From contig NZ_SSMX01000008.1 of NCBI RefSeq assembly GCF_004799515.1, positions 91,700-155,699 of the forward strand: a stretch of 64,000 nucleotides of DNA, given 5' to 3'. The notes under the pieces were generated by a model. It was not told the DNA's origin. It searched no databases and saw nothing but the letters and a program-made list of their open reading frames with translations. Positions 1 through 8,514 of this stretch are shown here, piece by piece. This DNA is from Phenylobacterium sp. (GTDB lineage: Bacteria; Pseudomonadota; Alphaproteobacteria; Caulobacterales; Caulobacteraceae). Made by a program: the position numbers and the translations under genes. Within the stretch, counting starts at the first letter, position 1. Every line of letters begins with the position of its first letter.

Positions 1-2025
1 GCTTCGGCTGCCTCAGCCGCCGTGGACAGTGTCGTCGTCACGGCGAAAAAGGCGGACGAGATCGGCGGCGTGGAGTCCGCGAGCGGCGGCGTGGTCGGCG
101 GCATTGAGCTGTCCCAGCGACCGATTCTGCGTCAGGGCGAACTCCTCGAAGCGGTCCCGGGCATGATCGTCACCGCCCACACCAGCGGGGGCAAGGCCAA
201 CCAATACTACCTGCGCGGTTTCAACCTCGACCATGGCACCGACTTCGCCACCAGCGTTGACGGCGTGCCCGTGAACATGGGTTCGCACGCCCACGGCCAG
301 GGCTACATGGACTTGAACTGGCTGATGCCGGAACTTGTGGCGGGGATCGCGTTCCGCAAAGGACCTTACTACGCCGATGCCGGTGATTTCTCGGCGGCGG
401 GCAACGCCAGCATCTCCTATCTCTCGAAGCTGCCGTCCAACTTCGCGCAGGTCGAAGTCGGCACCGACGATTACGAGCGCGCGCTTGTCGCGGGATCGCT
501 GGCGCTTGGGCCTGGCCAACTGCTCTATGCCGGCGAGTACATCCACTACGACGGCCCGTCGACGGTGCCGGGCAACTATCGCCGGCCCAACGAACTGCTG
601 AAGTACACGGTCGGCGACGAGCAAGTCGGTGGCGGGGTCACCGCGCAGGCCTATGACGCCCGTTGGGTGGCGTCCGATCAGATCCCGGTCCGCGCCCTCC
701 CCACCTTGGACGGCGGACGCTTCGGATCGATCGACCCGACCAGCACCGGGCATACCTCCCGCTACAGCCTCGCCGGCGAATGGCACTGGGGAAGCGGCAA
801 CATCACCAACCAGGTCGAGGCCTATGTGGTGAAGTATGGCCTGAACCTCTATTCCGACTTCAGCGACTTTGTGGACCAGGTGCACGGCGATCAGTTTCGC
901 CAATACGACAATCGCACCATCGTCGGCGGCAGCGGGCGCACCACCCTCACGGGAAACTATCTCGGCGAGAGCACCGAGGATTCGTTCGGCGTCCAGACCC
1001 GCAACGATTTCGTGAACCTGGAGCTGGACCACACCGAGGCGCGGACCATCATCCAGTTGGAGCGGGCCGATCAGGTGCGGATCAATTCGCTGGCGGCCTA
1101 TTGGTCCAACGCCATTGTCTGGACGCCCTGGCTGCGCACGGAGGCCGGCCTGCGGCTGGAGGGGTATCACTTCAATCTGGACAGCAACACCGCCGCCAAT
1201 TCGGGCGAGACGACGCTCGGGCGGCCGGCGCCGAAGATCGGCGTCACGATCACGCCGCGGCCGGATGTCGATCTCTATGCGCAAGCCGGGATCAGCTACC
1301 GCTCCAACGACGCGCGCGGCATCTTTGACACGGTCCCGTCCTATCCCGGCGGCCCTGAGCCCACCGAACGCTCGAAACCGCTGGTGCGGTCTGACGGCGC
1401 CGAAATCGGCGCGCGCGTGCGCAGCCTACCTGGCCTGACGAGCACGATCGCCTTCTGGTATCTGCAGAGCAATTCCGAGCTGTTCTTCGCGGGAGATGCC
1501 GGCGCCGATGAAGACACCGACCGCGCGGGCCACCGCTATGGGGTCGAACTCAACAACATCTACTATCCCTGGCGCTGGTTGACGCTGGATGCCGATTTCG
1601 CCCTATCCCAGGCTTTCTTCAGCGACCGCGACCCGGTGGTCGGCAACCAGATTCCCGAAGCCATCAAAAGCTCCGCATCGGTCGCGGTGATCCTGCATGG
1701 TCTGGACGTCGCGCCGGGCTTCACCGGAAGTCTCCGCATGCGCTACTTCGGCGCCCGCGACCTGACGGCAGATGGCAGCCAACGGTCCGCGCCTGTGACT
1801 GTGTTCAATGCGCGTGTGACCTACGATCTGACGCCCCGTCTCACCCTCGGCGTCGAAGCGCTCAATCTCTTCAACACGAAATACAATGACGCCGAATACT
1901 ACGACAGCAGCCGTCTGAAAGGCGAACCCGCCAACCCCAACAGCGACGACGGCAGCTATCTGGGCCACGTCATCCACCCCGGCGAACCCCTCGAAATCCG
2001 CCTCAGCGCCAACGTGAAATATTAG
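1..2025 (+). CDS. TonB-dependent outer-membrane receptor (5' end outside window)
   Basis: Outer-membrane gated channel for active uptake powered by TonB. The frame is open from base 1 (Ala/Ser-rich residues, probably the end of a signal peptide), so the start lies upstream; the first in-window start-like codon is GTG at 22. The plug domain follows (VVVTAKKADE, then the LRGFNLDHGTD segment) with a His-rich HAHGQGY loop, then a beta-barrel of about 500 residues ending in an aromatic residue (VKY), as expected for Bam-inserted proteins. It heads a + strand run that continues with a TonB-like gene, DUF4331 and, further on, HupE and DUF4198. That context suggests a metal ion or metal chelate as substrate, which is an inference only. 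Confidence 0.9.
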   Translation, partial: ASAASAAVDSVVVTAKKADEIGGVESASGGVVGGIELSQRPILRQGELLEAVPGMIVTAHTSGGKANQYYLRGFNLDHGTDFATSVDGVPVNMGSHAHGQGYMDLNWLMPELVAGIAFRKGPYYADAGDFSAAGNASISYLSKLPSNFAQVEVGTDDYERALVAGSLALGPGQLLYAGEYIHYDGPSTVPGNYRRPNELLKYTVGDEQVGGGVTAQAYDARWVASDQIPVRALPTLDGGRFGSIDPTSTGHTSRYSLAGEWHWGSGNITNQVEAYVVKYGLNLYSDFSDFVDQVHGDQFRQYDNRTIVGGSGRTTLTGNYLGESTEDSFGVQTRNDFVNLELDHTEARTIIQLERADQVRINSLAAYWSNAIVWTPWLRTEAGLRLEGYHFNLDSNTAANSGETTLGRPAPKIGVTITPRPDVDLYAQAGISYRSNDARGIFDTVPSYPGGPEPTERSKPLVRSDGAEIGARVRSLPGLTSTIAFWYLQSNSELFFAGDAGADEDTDRAGHRYGVELNNIYYPWRWLTLDADFALSQAFFSDRDPVVGNQIPEAIKSSASVAVILHGLDVAPGFTGSLRMRYFGARDLTADGSQRSAPVTVFNARVTYDLTPRLTLGVEALNLFNTKYNDAEYYDSSRLKGEPANPNSDDGSYLGHVIHPGEPLEIRLSANVKY

Positions 2026-2063
2026 AGTCGCCTCGCCTCGGTAAACGGCCGGCGCCCGGCCAC

Positions 2064-2102
2064 TGATCCAAACCCTGCCGGAGTGCGTAGTGGGGGCTGC
2101 AG
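2064..2102 (+). promoter_or_regulatory. Repeated upstream element, copy 1 (possible ECF-type promoter)
   Basis: TGATCCA and TGCGTAGTGGG lie 20 nt apart (start to start) and are followed by CTGCAG. The same arrangement with identical spacing recurs at 2909-2946. The element lies 27 nt upstream of the GTG of the TonB-like gene. The layout resembles a -35/-10 pair of an ECF sigma factor (TGATCC, 16 nt, CGTAGT), but a regulator-binding site is equally possible. Confidence 0.4.
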
Positions 2103-2128
2103 CCGCGTAAAATTGCTCAGCCAGACCC

Positions 2129-2857
2129 GTGAAGTCCCGACGCAAACCTTTGGTGATTGCGGGCAGCGTGATCGCGCATGCCGCGCTGTTCGCTGTGTTG
2201 CTGCGCGCGCCGGCCGCAACGCCGATATCGCCGGACCTAGGGTTAATGACCGTGTCGCTCTATAGCGGCCAGACGCCCCTCGCTTCACTTAAGCCGCCCT
2301 CGCCCGCTCGCGTCCCGCCGCCGGTCACCCACCGCACCAAGCCGAAGCCGCCGCCCGAGCCCACGGACGTGGCGCCGCAACTGATCGACGTCAGCCTGTC
2401 AGACCCCGACCCCAGCCCACGAGATCCGCTGACCGACCCCGTTGCGCTTTCGGTGGCGGCCGCCGCCAGCGGCGCCTCAGGCCGGGTCTGTCAGATCGGG
2501 GCGTGGCTGCAGAGCGCGCTTCAGGCCGATCCCCAAGTTCAGGCCGCGTTGCTGACCATTCCTCGTCCCGCGCGCTCGGTCTCCAATGCCCTGATGCTTT
2601 GGCAAGCGGGCTGGATCGATGCCCCAGAGCCAGCGGCCGCCGGGATCGCGGCGATCCGAAGCGCAGTGGTGAGCGGCCTACGCTCGGCGCCCGCGGCCTG
2701 CCGCGACCAGCTCGTCCGCGGGCCGGAGTTGCTGATGTTGACCAGCGAATCGGACACAACCGTGATCGCCTTCGGGTCGGGCGAATGGCGGTGGAGCGAT
2801 CTGCTGCAGACGGCATCGAATTCCGCATTCTTCGGCGGGATCCGCGAGAGCCGCTAA
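2129..2857 (+). CDS. TonB-like envelope protein of unknown function
   Basis: A 242-residue protein starting at GTG. It has a short basic N-terminus, one membrane segment (about residues 8-25) and a Pro-rich stretch (PPSPARVPPPV, KPKPPPEP; about residues 50-78), the layout of TonB-type energy transducers. The C-terminal 140 residues do not show the usual TonB C-terminal fold motif, so this may be a divergent TonB or another periplasmic protein anchored in the inner membrane. It contains two Cys (VCQIG and AACRD). It follows the receptor gene by about 100 nt, which supports a partnership. The start is uncertain because no clear ribosome binding site is visible. Confidence 0.6.
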   Translation: MKSRRKPLVIAGSVIAHAALFAVLLRAPAATPISPDLGLMTVSLYSGQTPLASLKPPSPARVPPPVTHRTKPKPPPEPTDVAPQLIDVSLSDPDPSPRDPLTDPVALSVAAAASGASGRVCQIGAWLQSALQADPQVQAALLTIPRPARSVSNALMLWQAGWIDAPEPAAAGIAAIRSAVVSGLRSAPAACRDQLVRGPELLMLTSESDTTVIAFGSGEWRWSDLLQTASNSAFFGGIRESR

Positions 2858-2908
2858 AGCGGCAAGCCACATATTTGGCGGCCGTACGGCAGATTTGCGT
2901 CCCGCCGG

Positions 2909-2946
2909 TGATCCAGAAAACCAAGGCCTGCGTAGTGGGTCTGCAG
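2909..2946 (+). promoter_or_regulatory. Repeated upstream element, copy 2 (possible ECF-type promoter)
   Basis: Second copy of TGATCCA ... TGCGTAGTGGG ... CTGCAG with the same 20-nt offset as the copy at 2064-2102; the bases between the two blocks differ. It lies 61 nt upstream of the DUF4331 start and outside any coding sequence, so conservation is probably regulatory rather than coding. Confidence 0.4.
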
Positions 2947-3007
2947 TTTGGGATCGCCACTGTCGGCGGTTGGGACATGGCGAGCGGGGCTCGCGCGGAG
3001 ACTTACA

Positions 3008-4591
3008 ATGAAGAAAAGCTACCTGGGTGGAGCGTCGACGGTCGTGGCCGTGATCCTGGCGCTGAGCGCCGGTCAGGCCATGGCTTCCAGTCACCGTGAG
3101 GCGCCTGGCACCACAAAGATGCCGAAGACCGACTCCACCGACCTCTACATGTTCCGCAGCTATGAGCCCGGCCGCGCGGCCTTCGTGACCTTCATCGCCA
3201 ATTATCAGCCGTTCCAGGATCCGGGCAGCGGCCCGAACTACTTCACCATGGATCCGGACGCGATCTATGAGATCCACATCGACAACGACGGCGACGGCAA
3301 GGAAGACCTCACCTTCCAGTTCAAGTTCACCAACACCCTGCGCAATGGGACGGGCATTACCCTTCCCGTCGGCGGCAAGACCCTGCCGATCGCCTTGCGC
3401 GACGGTGGCACGGTGACCCAGGCCGACGATCCAAATCTTGGCGAGGTCGAAGACTACACGGTGACCCTGATCACCGGCGATCCGCGCAGCGGGACCCGCG
3501 CGGCGGTGACCAACGCCACCGGCGGCGCGTCCTCCTTCCGCAAGCCCTTCGACAATGCCGGGCAGAAGACGACCGCCAACTACCCGGCCTACGCGAACCA
3601 ATACATCTTCAACGTCACCATTCCGGGCTGCGCGACACCGGGCAAGGTATTCGTGGGCCAGCGCGCCGAGGCCTTCGCGGTCAACCTCGGGCCGACGTTC
3701 GACCTGATCAACTACGTACCCATCGACGGCACGACCTTCCCAGGCGGCATTACGCAGAGCCGTCAGAACGACGATCTCGTCGGGAAGAAGAACGTCACGT
3801 CGATCGCGCTGGAAGTGCCGATCGCTTGCCTGACCGGCGCCGGCAACGGCGTCATCGGCGCCTGGCAAACCGCGAGCCTGCCGCAGGCGCGCATCCTCAA
3901 CCCGACCGCGACCTACACCAGCGAAGCGCTTCAGGGCGGCGCCTATACCCAGGTCTCCCGCCTCGGCAACCCGCTCGTCAATGAGCTGGTCATCGGTCTG
4001 CCGGTGAAGGATACCTTCAACTCCGCCCAACCCAGCGCCGATGCCCAATTCGCCGACTACGTAACCAATCCGACGTTCCCGGCCATCGTCGATCTGCTGT
4101 TCCGCGCGCCGGTCAACGCCACGCTCGGCACCAGCTTCGCGTCCATCGCGCCGACGAACTTCCCGCGGAACGACCTGGTGGCGACCTTCCTGACGGGCAT
4201 CAAAAACCTCAATCAGCAGAAGACGGTGACCGCCTCGGAAATGATGCGGCTCAACACCGCGATCAACCCGACCCCCCAGGCGTCCCAACAGACCTACGGG
4301 GTGGTGGCGGACGACCTCGCCGGCTACCCGAACGGCCGTCGGCCGGGCGACGACACCGTCGACATCACCCTGCGTGTGGCCATGGGTCGGCTTTGCTACC
4401 CGGTGCCGATCAACGGCGTGGCGACCGATCTCGGGCTTTGCAAGCCGACCGATGCACCCGTCGGGCAATCGGCCTTCACGGACGGCGCTCCGATCAGCGC
4501 GGCCGAGTTGCAGAACGCCTTCCCCTATCTGAACCCGCCGCTGTCGAACTCGCCCCGCACCCTGGGGACGTCCACCGTCCCGCACCCATAA
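3008..4591 (+). CDS. DUF4331 family exported protein
   Basis: A 527-residue protein with a clear signal peptide (MKKSYLGGASTVVAVILALSAG...QAMA) followed at the mature N-terminus by SSHREAP, the signature of DUF4331 proteins, then DSTDLYMFRSYEPG and the acidic IDNDGDGKEDLTFQF strand. The start at 3008 is preceded by GGAG with 7-nt spacing, so an in-frame ATG at 2948 is rejected. The molecular role of DUF4331 is not known. Its position between TonB-dependent uptake genes and a secretion cluster suggests an envelope or extracellular role. The lipoprotein gene follows after 12 nt. Confidence 0.9.
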   Translation: MKKSYLGGASTVVAVILALSAGQAMASSHREAPGTTKMPKTDSTDLYMFRSYEPGRAAFVTFIANYQPFQDPGSGPNYFTMDPDAIYEIHIDNDGDGKEDLTFQFKFTNTLRNGTGITLPVGGKTLPIALRDGGTVTQADDPNLGEVEDYTVTLITGDPRSGTRAAVTNATGGASSFRKPFDNAGQKTTANYPAYANQYIFNVTIPGCATPGKVFVGQRAEAFAVNLGPTFDLINYVPIDGTTFPGGITQSRQNDDLVGKKNVTSIALEVPIACLTGAGNGVIGAWQTASLPQARILNPTATYTSEALQGGAYTQVSRLGNPLVNELVIGLPVKDTFNSAQPSADAQFADYVTNPTFPAIVDLLFRAPVNATLGTSFASIAPTNFPRNDLVATFLTGIKNLNQQKTVTASEMMRLNTAINPTPQASQQTYGVVADDLAGYPNGRRPGDDTVDITLRVAMGRLCYPVPINGVATDLGLCKPTDAPVGQSAFTDGAPISAAELQNAFPYLNPPLSNSPRTLGTSTVPHP

Positions 4592-4603
4592 GGAGCGCTC
4601 AGT

Positions 4604-4861
4604 ATGAACCGCATACTCTTCACCACCGCCGCGGTCGTGACGCTCGGCCTGTTGCTCTCCGCCTGCGGCGGCGGGGGCGATGGTCCGAACACCACAGTGA
4701 CGACGCCGCCGCCAGCCGTCCGTTTCGACGCTCAGTTCGGCGCCAATTTCTCCACGGACTTCCAACAGCCCAGCCTGACCTCAAAACCGCTCCCGGTGGC
4801 GGCGGGCGACGTGGTTCCCGTGAGCCTGACCGCTCAGCCCGTGCCGCTTCCGAGCACCTGA
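4604..4861 (+). CDS. Small lipoprotein (possible VirB7 stand-in)
   Basis: An 85-residue protein with a type II signal peptide and lipobox LLSAC, so Cys21 is the likely lipidated residue, followed by GGGGDGP. The mature part is short and Thr/Pro-rich. AGGAG lies 8 nt before the ATG. It sits between DUF4331 (12 nt upstream) and the virB1-like gene (12 nt downstream). Canonical VirB-type systems have a small lipoprotein, VirB7, that stabilises VirB9, and no other candidate exists here; that role is inferred from position and lipidation only, and sequence similarity to VirB7 is not evident. Confidence 0.75.
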   Translation: MNRILFTTAAVVTLGLLLSACGGGGDGPNTTVTTPPPAVRFDAQFGANFSTDFQQPSLTSKPLPVAAGDVVPVSLTAQPVPLPST

Positions 4862-4873
4862 CCACCCCCGCCG

Positions 4874-5509
4874 ATGCGTAGCCACGCACCTACCATCGAC
4901 GGCCGCGCAGGCCTCGCCCCCCTGGGCCTGTGCATCATGGCGATCGCTGTCTCCGCAGCGGTCGCCATGCCTTCTCGTGCCGATGTCATCGAATTCGGGG
5001 CCGGCGGCGCTGCGGTGACCTATGCTGCGCCGGCGGTGTTCACCTCGACAGGGGTCGAGACCATCGGCCAGGCGCCGCGAGCGCCTGGTGTTCAGTCCGA
5101 CAATCTTTCCCAGGTCATCGCCGACGCGGCCGTGCGCAATCGGATCAGCTCCGATTTGGTCAGCGCCGTTGCTTGGCAGGAGTCGCACTTCCGGCAGTCG
5201 GCGGTCTCGAGCCGCGGTGCGGTCGGGGTCATGCAGCTCACGGCTGTGGCCGCCCGCGATGTCGGCGTCGACCGCTTCGACACCAGCCAGAACATCCAGG
5301 GCGGCGCGGCCTACCTGCGCCGGATGATGGACCGCTACAGCGGCGACCTCCACCTCACGCTGGCCGCTTACAACGCCGGGCCCGGCGCCGTGGACCGCTA
5401 CCGCGGGGTCCCGCCGTTCCAGGAAACCCAGGCCTACGTCAGCGCCATCCTGGCGCGGCTTCCGCAGCGCGCGGCGATCCCCGCCACGCCCATCCTGTTC
5501 AACCGATAG
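4874..5509 (+). CDS. virB1: VirB1-like lytic transglycosylase
   Basis: A 211-residue periplasmic enzyme that would cleave peptidoglycan glycan strands to let the secretion channel through. An N-terminal export segment (about residues 17-36) precedes an SLT/goose-lysozyme-type domain: the WQESHFRQSAVSSRGAVG block with catalytic Glu near residue 103, GVMQL, and the AAYNAGPGAV motif. It opens the secretion cluster and is separated from virB2 by 11 nt. The family is widespread, but its position directly before virB2-virB3-virB4 makes the VirB1 role likely. Confidence 0.85.
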   Translation: MRSHAPTIDGRAGLAPLGLCIMAIAVSAAVAMPSRADVIEFGAGGAAVTYAAPAVFTSTGVETIGQAPRAPGVQSDNLSQVIADAAVRNRISSDLVSAVAWQESHFRQSAVSSRGAVGVMQLTAVAARDVGVDRFDTSQNIQGGAAYLRRMMDRYSGDLHLTLAAYNAGPGAVDRYRGVPPFQETQAYVSAILARLPQRAAIPATPILFNR

Positions 5510-5520
5510 GAGCTTCCCCC

Positions 5521-5835
5521 ATTCGCACACCGCTCCGTACCCTGGCGCCCTTCGCCGCCCTGACGCAGCTGGCCTTGGCCGGCGCAGCGCAGGCCCAGTC
5601 CGTCGATCCGGCCGGCTCCGGCGTCATCGGCGGGGCACTGACCTGGCTGCAGGGCACCTTGCTCGGCACGGTCGCCACCGTCGCCGCGGTGATCGCCGTC
5701 GCAGGCGTGGGCTTCATGATGCTCACCGGCCGGCTGGAATGGCGCCGTGGCCTGACCGTCGTCGTCGGCTGCTTCATCATCTTCGGCGCTGGGGCGCTGG
5801 TCGCCGGCATCAAGCAATCCGCGGGCGGCGTCTGA
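5521..5835 (+). CDS. virB2: VirB2-like pilin, apparent ATT start
   Basis: About 104 residues: an Ala-rich signal peptide ending AQAQS, then two hydrophobic segments (LLGTVATVAAVIAVAGVGFMML and VVVGCFIIFGAGALVAGI) separated by a short basic loop GRLEWRRG, the standard VirB2/TrbC pilin layout. No ATG, GTG or TTG lies at the expected place. TAGGAG at 5507-5512 is followed at 8 nt by ATT (5521), in frame and at the expected start of the signal peptide, so ATT is the best start. The in-frame ATG at 4930 would run through virB1 and is rejected. The virB3 ATG follows one base after the stop. Confidence 0.8.
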   Translation: MRTPLRTLAPFAALTQLALAGAAQAQSVDPAGSGVIGGALTWLQGTLLGTVATVAAVIAVAGVGFMMLTGRLEWRRGLTVVVGCFIIFGAGALVAGIKQSAGGV

Positions 5836-5836
5836 G

Positions 5837-6124
5837 ATGGCCGCGCAGGTTGAACGCGACGTTGTGTTCGGGGCGCTGACGCGGCCGCAGATGTTCGCTG
5901 GCGTGACCTACAGCTTCTTTGTGTTGAACGCCGTGGTCACCGCCGAACTCTTCCTCATCACCAAGTCCTTCTGGGCGCTGCTGGCGGCGCTCGCGATACA
6001 CACGGTCGGCTACGTCGCGTGTCTGAAAGAGCCGCGTATCTTCGACCTGTGGCTGACCAAGGTCAGCCGCTGCCCTCGCGTCCGCAACTGGTCTGTGTGG
6101 CGCTGCAACTCCTATCGCCCATGA
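5837..6124 (+). CDS. virB3: VirB3-like inner-membrane protein
   Basis: A 95-residue protein with the VirB3 pattern: VFGALTRPQMFAGVTY near the N-terminus followed by one or two hydrophobic segments (about residues 25-62). VirB3 works with the VirB4 ATPase in pilus assembly. Its stop overlaps the virB4 start as ATGA, indicating translational coupling. Confidence 0.86.
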   Translation: MAAQVERDVVFGALTRPQMFAGVTYSFFVLNAVVTAELFLITKSFWALLAALAIHTVGYVACLKEPRIFDLWLTKVSRCPRVRNWSVWRCNSYRP

Positions 6125-8514
6125 CGCCAAGGACCGACGATCGACCCAAGGCCCGACGCGCGGCGCCTGGGCGGGAAGCCAGCGCCGGCGCGCGGCTGCC
6201 GTACGCCCGGCACGTGGACGACGTCACCATCGCCACCCGCGACGGCATGCTGATGCAGGTGATCCACCTGGCCGGCCTGCCGTTCGAAACCGCCGACACC
6301 GACGAGCTCAACTACCGCAAAGCGCTGCGCGACGGCGCCCTGCGCGCGCTCGCAAGCTCGCGTTTCGCCATCTACCATCACGTTGTGCGGCGCGAGGTTG
6401 CGCCCGCCATGGACGGCGATTTCAACGACGATTTCAGCCGGACGCTAGATGACACCTGGCGCGCGCGCCTGGGCGCCAAGAAGCTCTATGTGAACGAACT
6501 CTTCCTGACCCTCGTGCGCCGGCCCCTGCAAGGCCGTGGCGGGATGGTCGAAGGCGCTTTGCGCGCCATCACCGGCGGTCGGCAGGCCCAAAGCGCCGTC
6601 GCCTTCCAGAACGAGCATCGGGAGTTGGACGCCGCGCGCGAGTCACTTCTCGCGGCGTTGGCGCCCTATGGCGCGCGCCTCCTTGGCGTCTACGACACAC
6701 CGAGCGGTCCGTGCTCGGAACCTCTGGAATTCCTGTCGTCGCTCTACAACGGCGCGATCCGGCCGGTGCTGCTGCCCCGCGCCGACCTGGGCGAGCATAT
6801 CCCCTATCGCCGGGTGAGCTTCGGCGCCGAGGCCCTGGAGCTGTCGCGCGCCGGCGTGCTGGACCGAAGCTTCGCGGCGCTGATCTCCATCAAGGACTAT
6901 CCCCCGCAGACCGCCGCGGGGATGCTCGACGATCTTCTGCGGCTGCCCCACGAGCTGGTCATCAGCCAGAGCTTCGCCTTCGTCGACCGCCAGGCGAGCC
7001 TGGAGCGAATGAACATGGCGCTGCGCCGCATGCGCTCGGCGGACGACGACGCCCTGTCGCTGCGCCTGGGCCTTGTGGCGGCGAAGGACGATGTGTCGGC
7101 CGGACGCGCCGCCTTCGGCGAACATCATCTGAGCGTGATGGTGCGGGCGGCGAGCCTCGCCGGCTTGAACGAGGCGGTCGCCGAGGTTCAGTCCAGCTTC
7201 ACGGAGGTGGGCGTCATCGCCGTACGCGAGGACGTCAATCTGGAGCCGGCGTTCTGGGCTCAGTTCCCCGGCAACTTCAAGGATATCGCCCGGCGCGCCC
7301 TGATCTCCACGGCCAACTTCGCGGGCTTCGCGTCCGGCCACAACTTCCCGGTCGGCAAGGCGGCCGGCAACCATTGGGGCTCCGCCGTCACGGTCCTGGA
7401 GACCACCTCGGCCGGGCCCTATCACTTCAATTTCCACAAGGGCGACCTGGGCAACTTCACCCTGATTGGGCCGTCGGGCTCCGGCAAGACGGTGGTGCTG
7501 AGCTTCCTGCTGGCTCAGGCCCGCAAATTCGACCCGCGCATCGTCTTCTTCGACAAGGACCGCGGCGCGGAAATCTTCCTGCGCGCCATCGGCGGCCGAT
7601 ACGACGCCATTCGTCCTGGCGAGGCCACAGGGTTCAACCCGCTGCAGCTCGAAGACACCCCTGCCAACCGTGGCTTCCTCGCCGACTGGACCGCCCGGCT
7701 GGTGGCCCGGCCCGGCGAAGCCCTGAGCCCCGAAGACCTGGCGCGGATCAAGGACGCGGTCGACGCCAACTACGCGCAGCAGCCGGCCTACCGGCGCCTG
7801 CGCTATTTCGCCGAACTGTTCCGGGGGGACCGCCGGCCCGACGCCGCCGACCTTGCCGCGCGGCTGCGGCCCTGGTGGGGCGACGGCGAGCGGGCGTGGC
7901 TGTTCGACAACGCCGACGATGCCCTCGACCTCGACGCCCGCACCCTGGGCTTCGACATGACCCAGATCCTCGACGACCCGCAATTGCGGACGCCGGCGAT
8001 GATGTACCTGTTCCACCGGGTCGAGCAGCGGCTGGACGGCGACCCGACGCTGATCGTCATCGACGAAGGCTGGAAGGCGCTCGACGACGACGTCTTCGTC
8101 GCCCGGATCAAGGACTGGGAAAAGACCATCCGCAAGCGCAACGGCGTGGTCGGCTTCGCCACCCAAAGCGCCCAGGACGCCATCGAAAGCCGCATCGCCT
8201 CGGCGATCATCGAGCAGGCGGCCACTCAGATCTTCATGGCCAATCCCAAGGCCCAGGCTCGCGACTACTGCGAGGGCTTCGGCCTGACCGAGCACGAGTT
8301 CGACCTGATCCGGTCGCTGCCGGACACCTCGCATTGCTTCCTGATCAAGCACGGCACGGACAGCGTGGTGGCGCGCCTCAATCTCTCGGGTGAGCCCGAT
8401 CTGCTCACGGTCCTCTCAGGCCGCGAGCGCACCGTGCGCCTGCTCGATACGCTGCGCGGCGATGTGGGCGAGAACCCCGCGGACTGGCTGCCGCGCCTGC
8501 TGGAGCGCGCCTGA
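6121..8514 (+). CDS. virB4: VirB4 secretion ATPase
   Basis: A 797-residue ATPase that energises assembly of the type IV secretion channel and pilus. The N-terminal VirB4/CagE domain (about 1-400) is followed by a P-loop domain with Walker A GPSGSGKT near residue 450 and Walker B LIVIDEGWKAL near 645, then the TQSAQDAI helix. The ATG at 6121 overlaps the virB3 stop as ATGA; the longer frame from 6019 would overlap virB3 by 100 nt and is rejected. It is of normal length, and virB6 starts within its stop codon (TGATG). Confidence 0.95.
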   Translation: MTPRTDDRPKARRAAPGREASAGARLPYARHVDDVTIATRDGMLMQVIHLAGLPFETADTDELNYRKALRDGALRALASSRFAIYHHVVRREVAPAMDGDFNDDFSRTLDDTWRARLGAKKLYVNELFLTLVRRPLQGRGGMVEGALRAITGGRQAQSAVAFQNEHRELDAARESLLAALAPYGARLLGVYDTPSGPCSEPLEFLSSLYNGAIRPVLLPRADLGEHIPYRRVSFGAEALELSRAGVLDRSFAALISIKDYPPQTAAGMLDDLLRLPHELVISQSFAFVDRQASLERMNMALRRMRSADDDALSLRLGLVAAKDDVSAGRAAFGEHHLSVMVRAASLAGLNEAVAEVQSSFTEVGVIAVREDVNLEPAFWAQFPGNFKDIARRALISTANFAGFASGHNFPVGKAAGNHWGSAVTVLETTSAGPYHFNFHKGDLGNFTLIGPSGSGKTVVLSFLLAQARKFDPRIVFFDKDRGAEIFLRAIGGRYDAIRPGEATGFNPLQLEDTPANRGFLADWTARLVARPGEALSPEDLARIKDAVDANYAQQPAYRRLRYFAELFRGDRRPDAADLAARLRPWWGDGERAWLFDNADDALDLDARTLGFDMTQILDDPQLRTPAMMYLFHRVEQRLDGDPTLIVIDEGWKALDDDVFVARIKDWEKTIRKRNGVVGFATQSAQDAIESRIASAIIEQAATQIFMANPKAQARDYCEGFGLTEHEFDLIRSLPDTSHCFLIKHGTDSVVARLNLSGEPDLLTVLSGRERTVRLLDTLRGDVGENPADWLPRLLERA

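Noticed and set aside
13..1284. Long minus-strand frame opposite the TonB-dependent receptor, and similar long antisense frames at 2678-4765, 6643-8352 and 60005-62194
   Set aside because: They mirror real genes in high-GC DNA, have Arg/His/Gly-rich nonsense composition and no domain motifs.
6019..6120. Upstream extension of virB4
   Set aside because: It would overlap virB3 by about 100 nt; the ATGA overlap at 6121 is the natural start.
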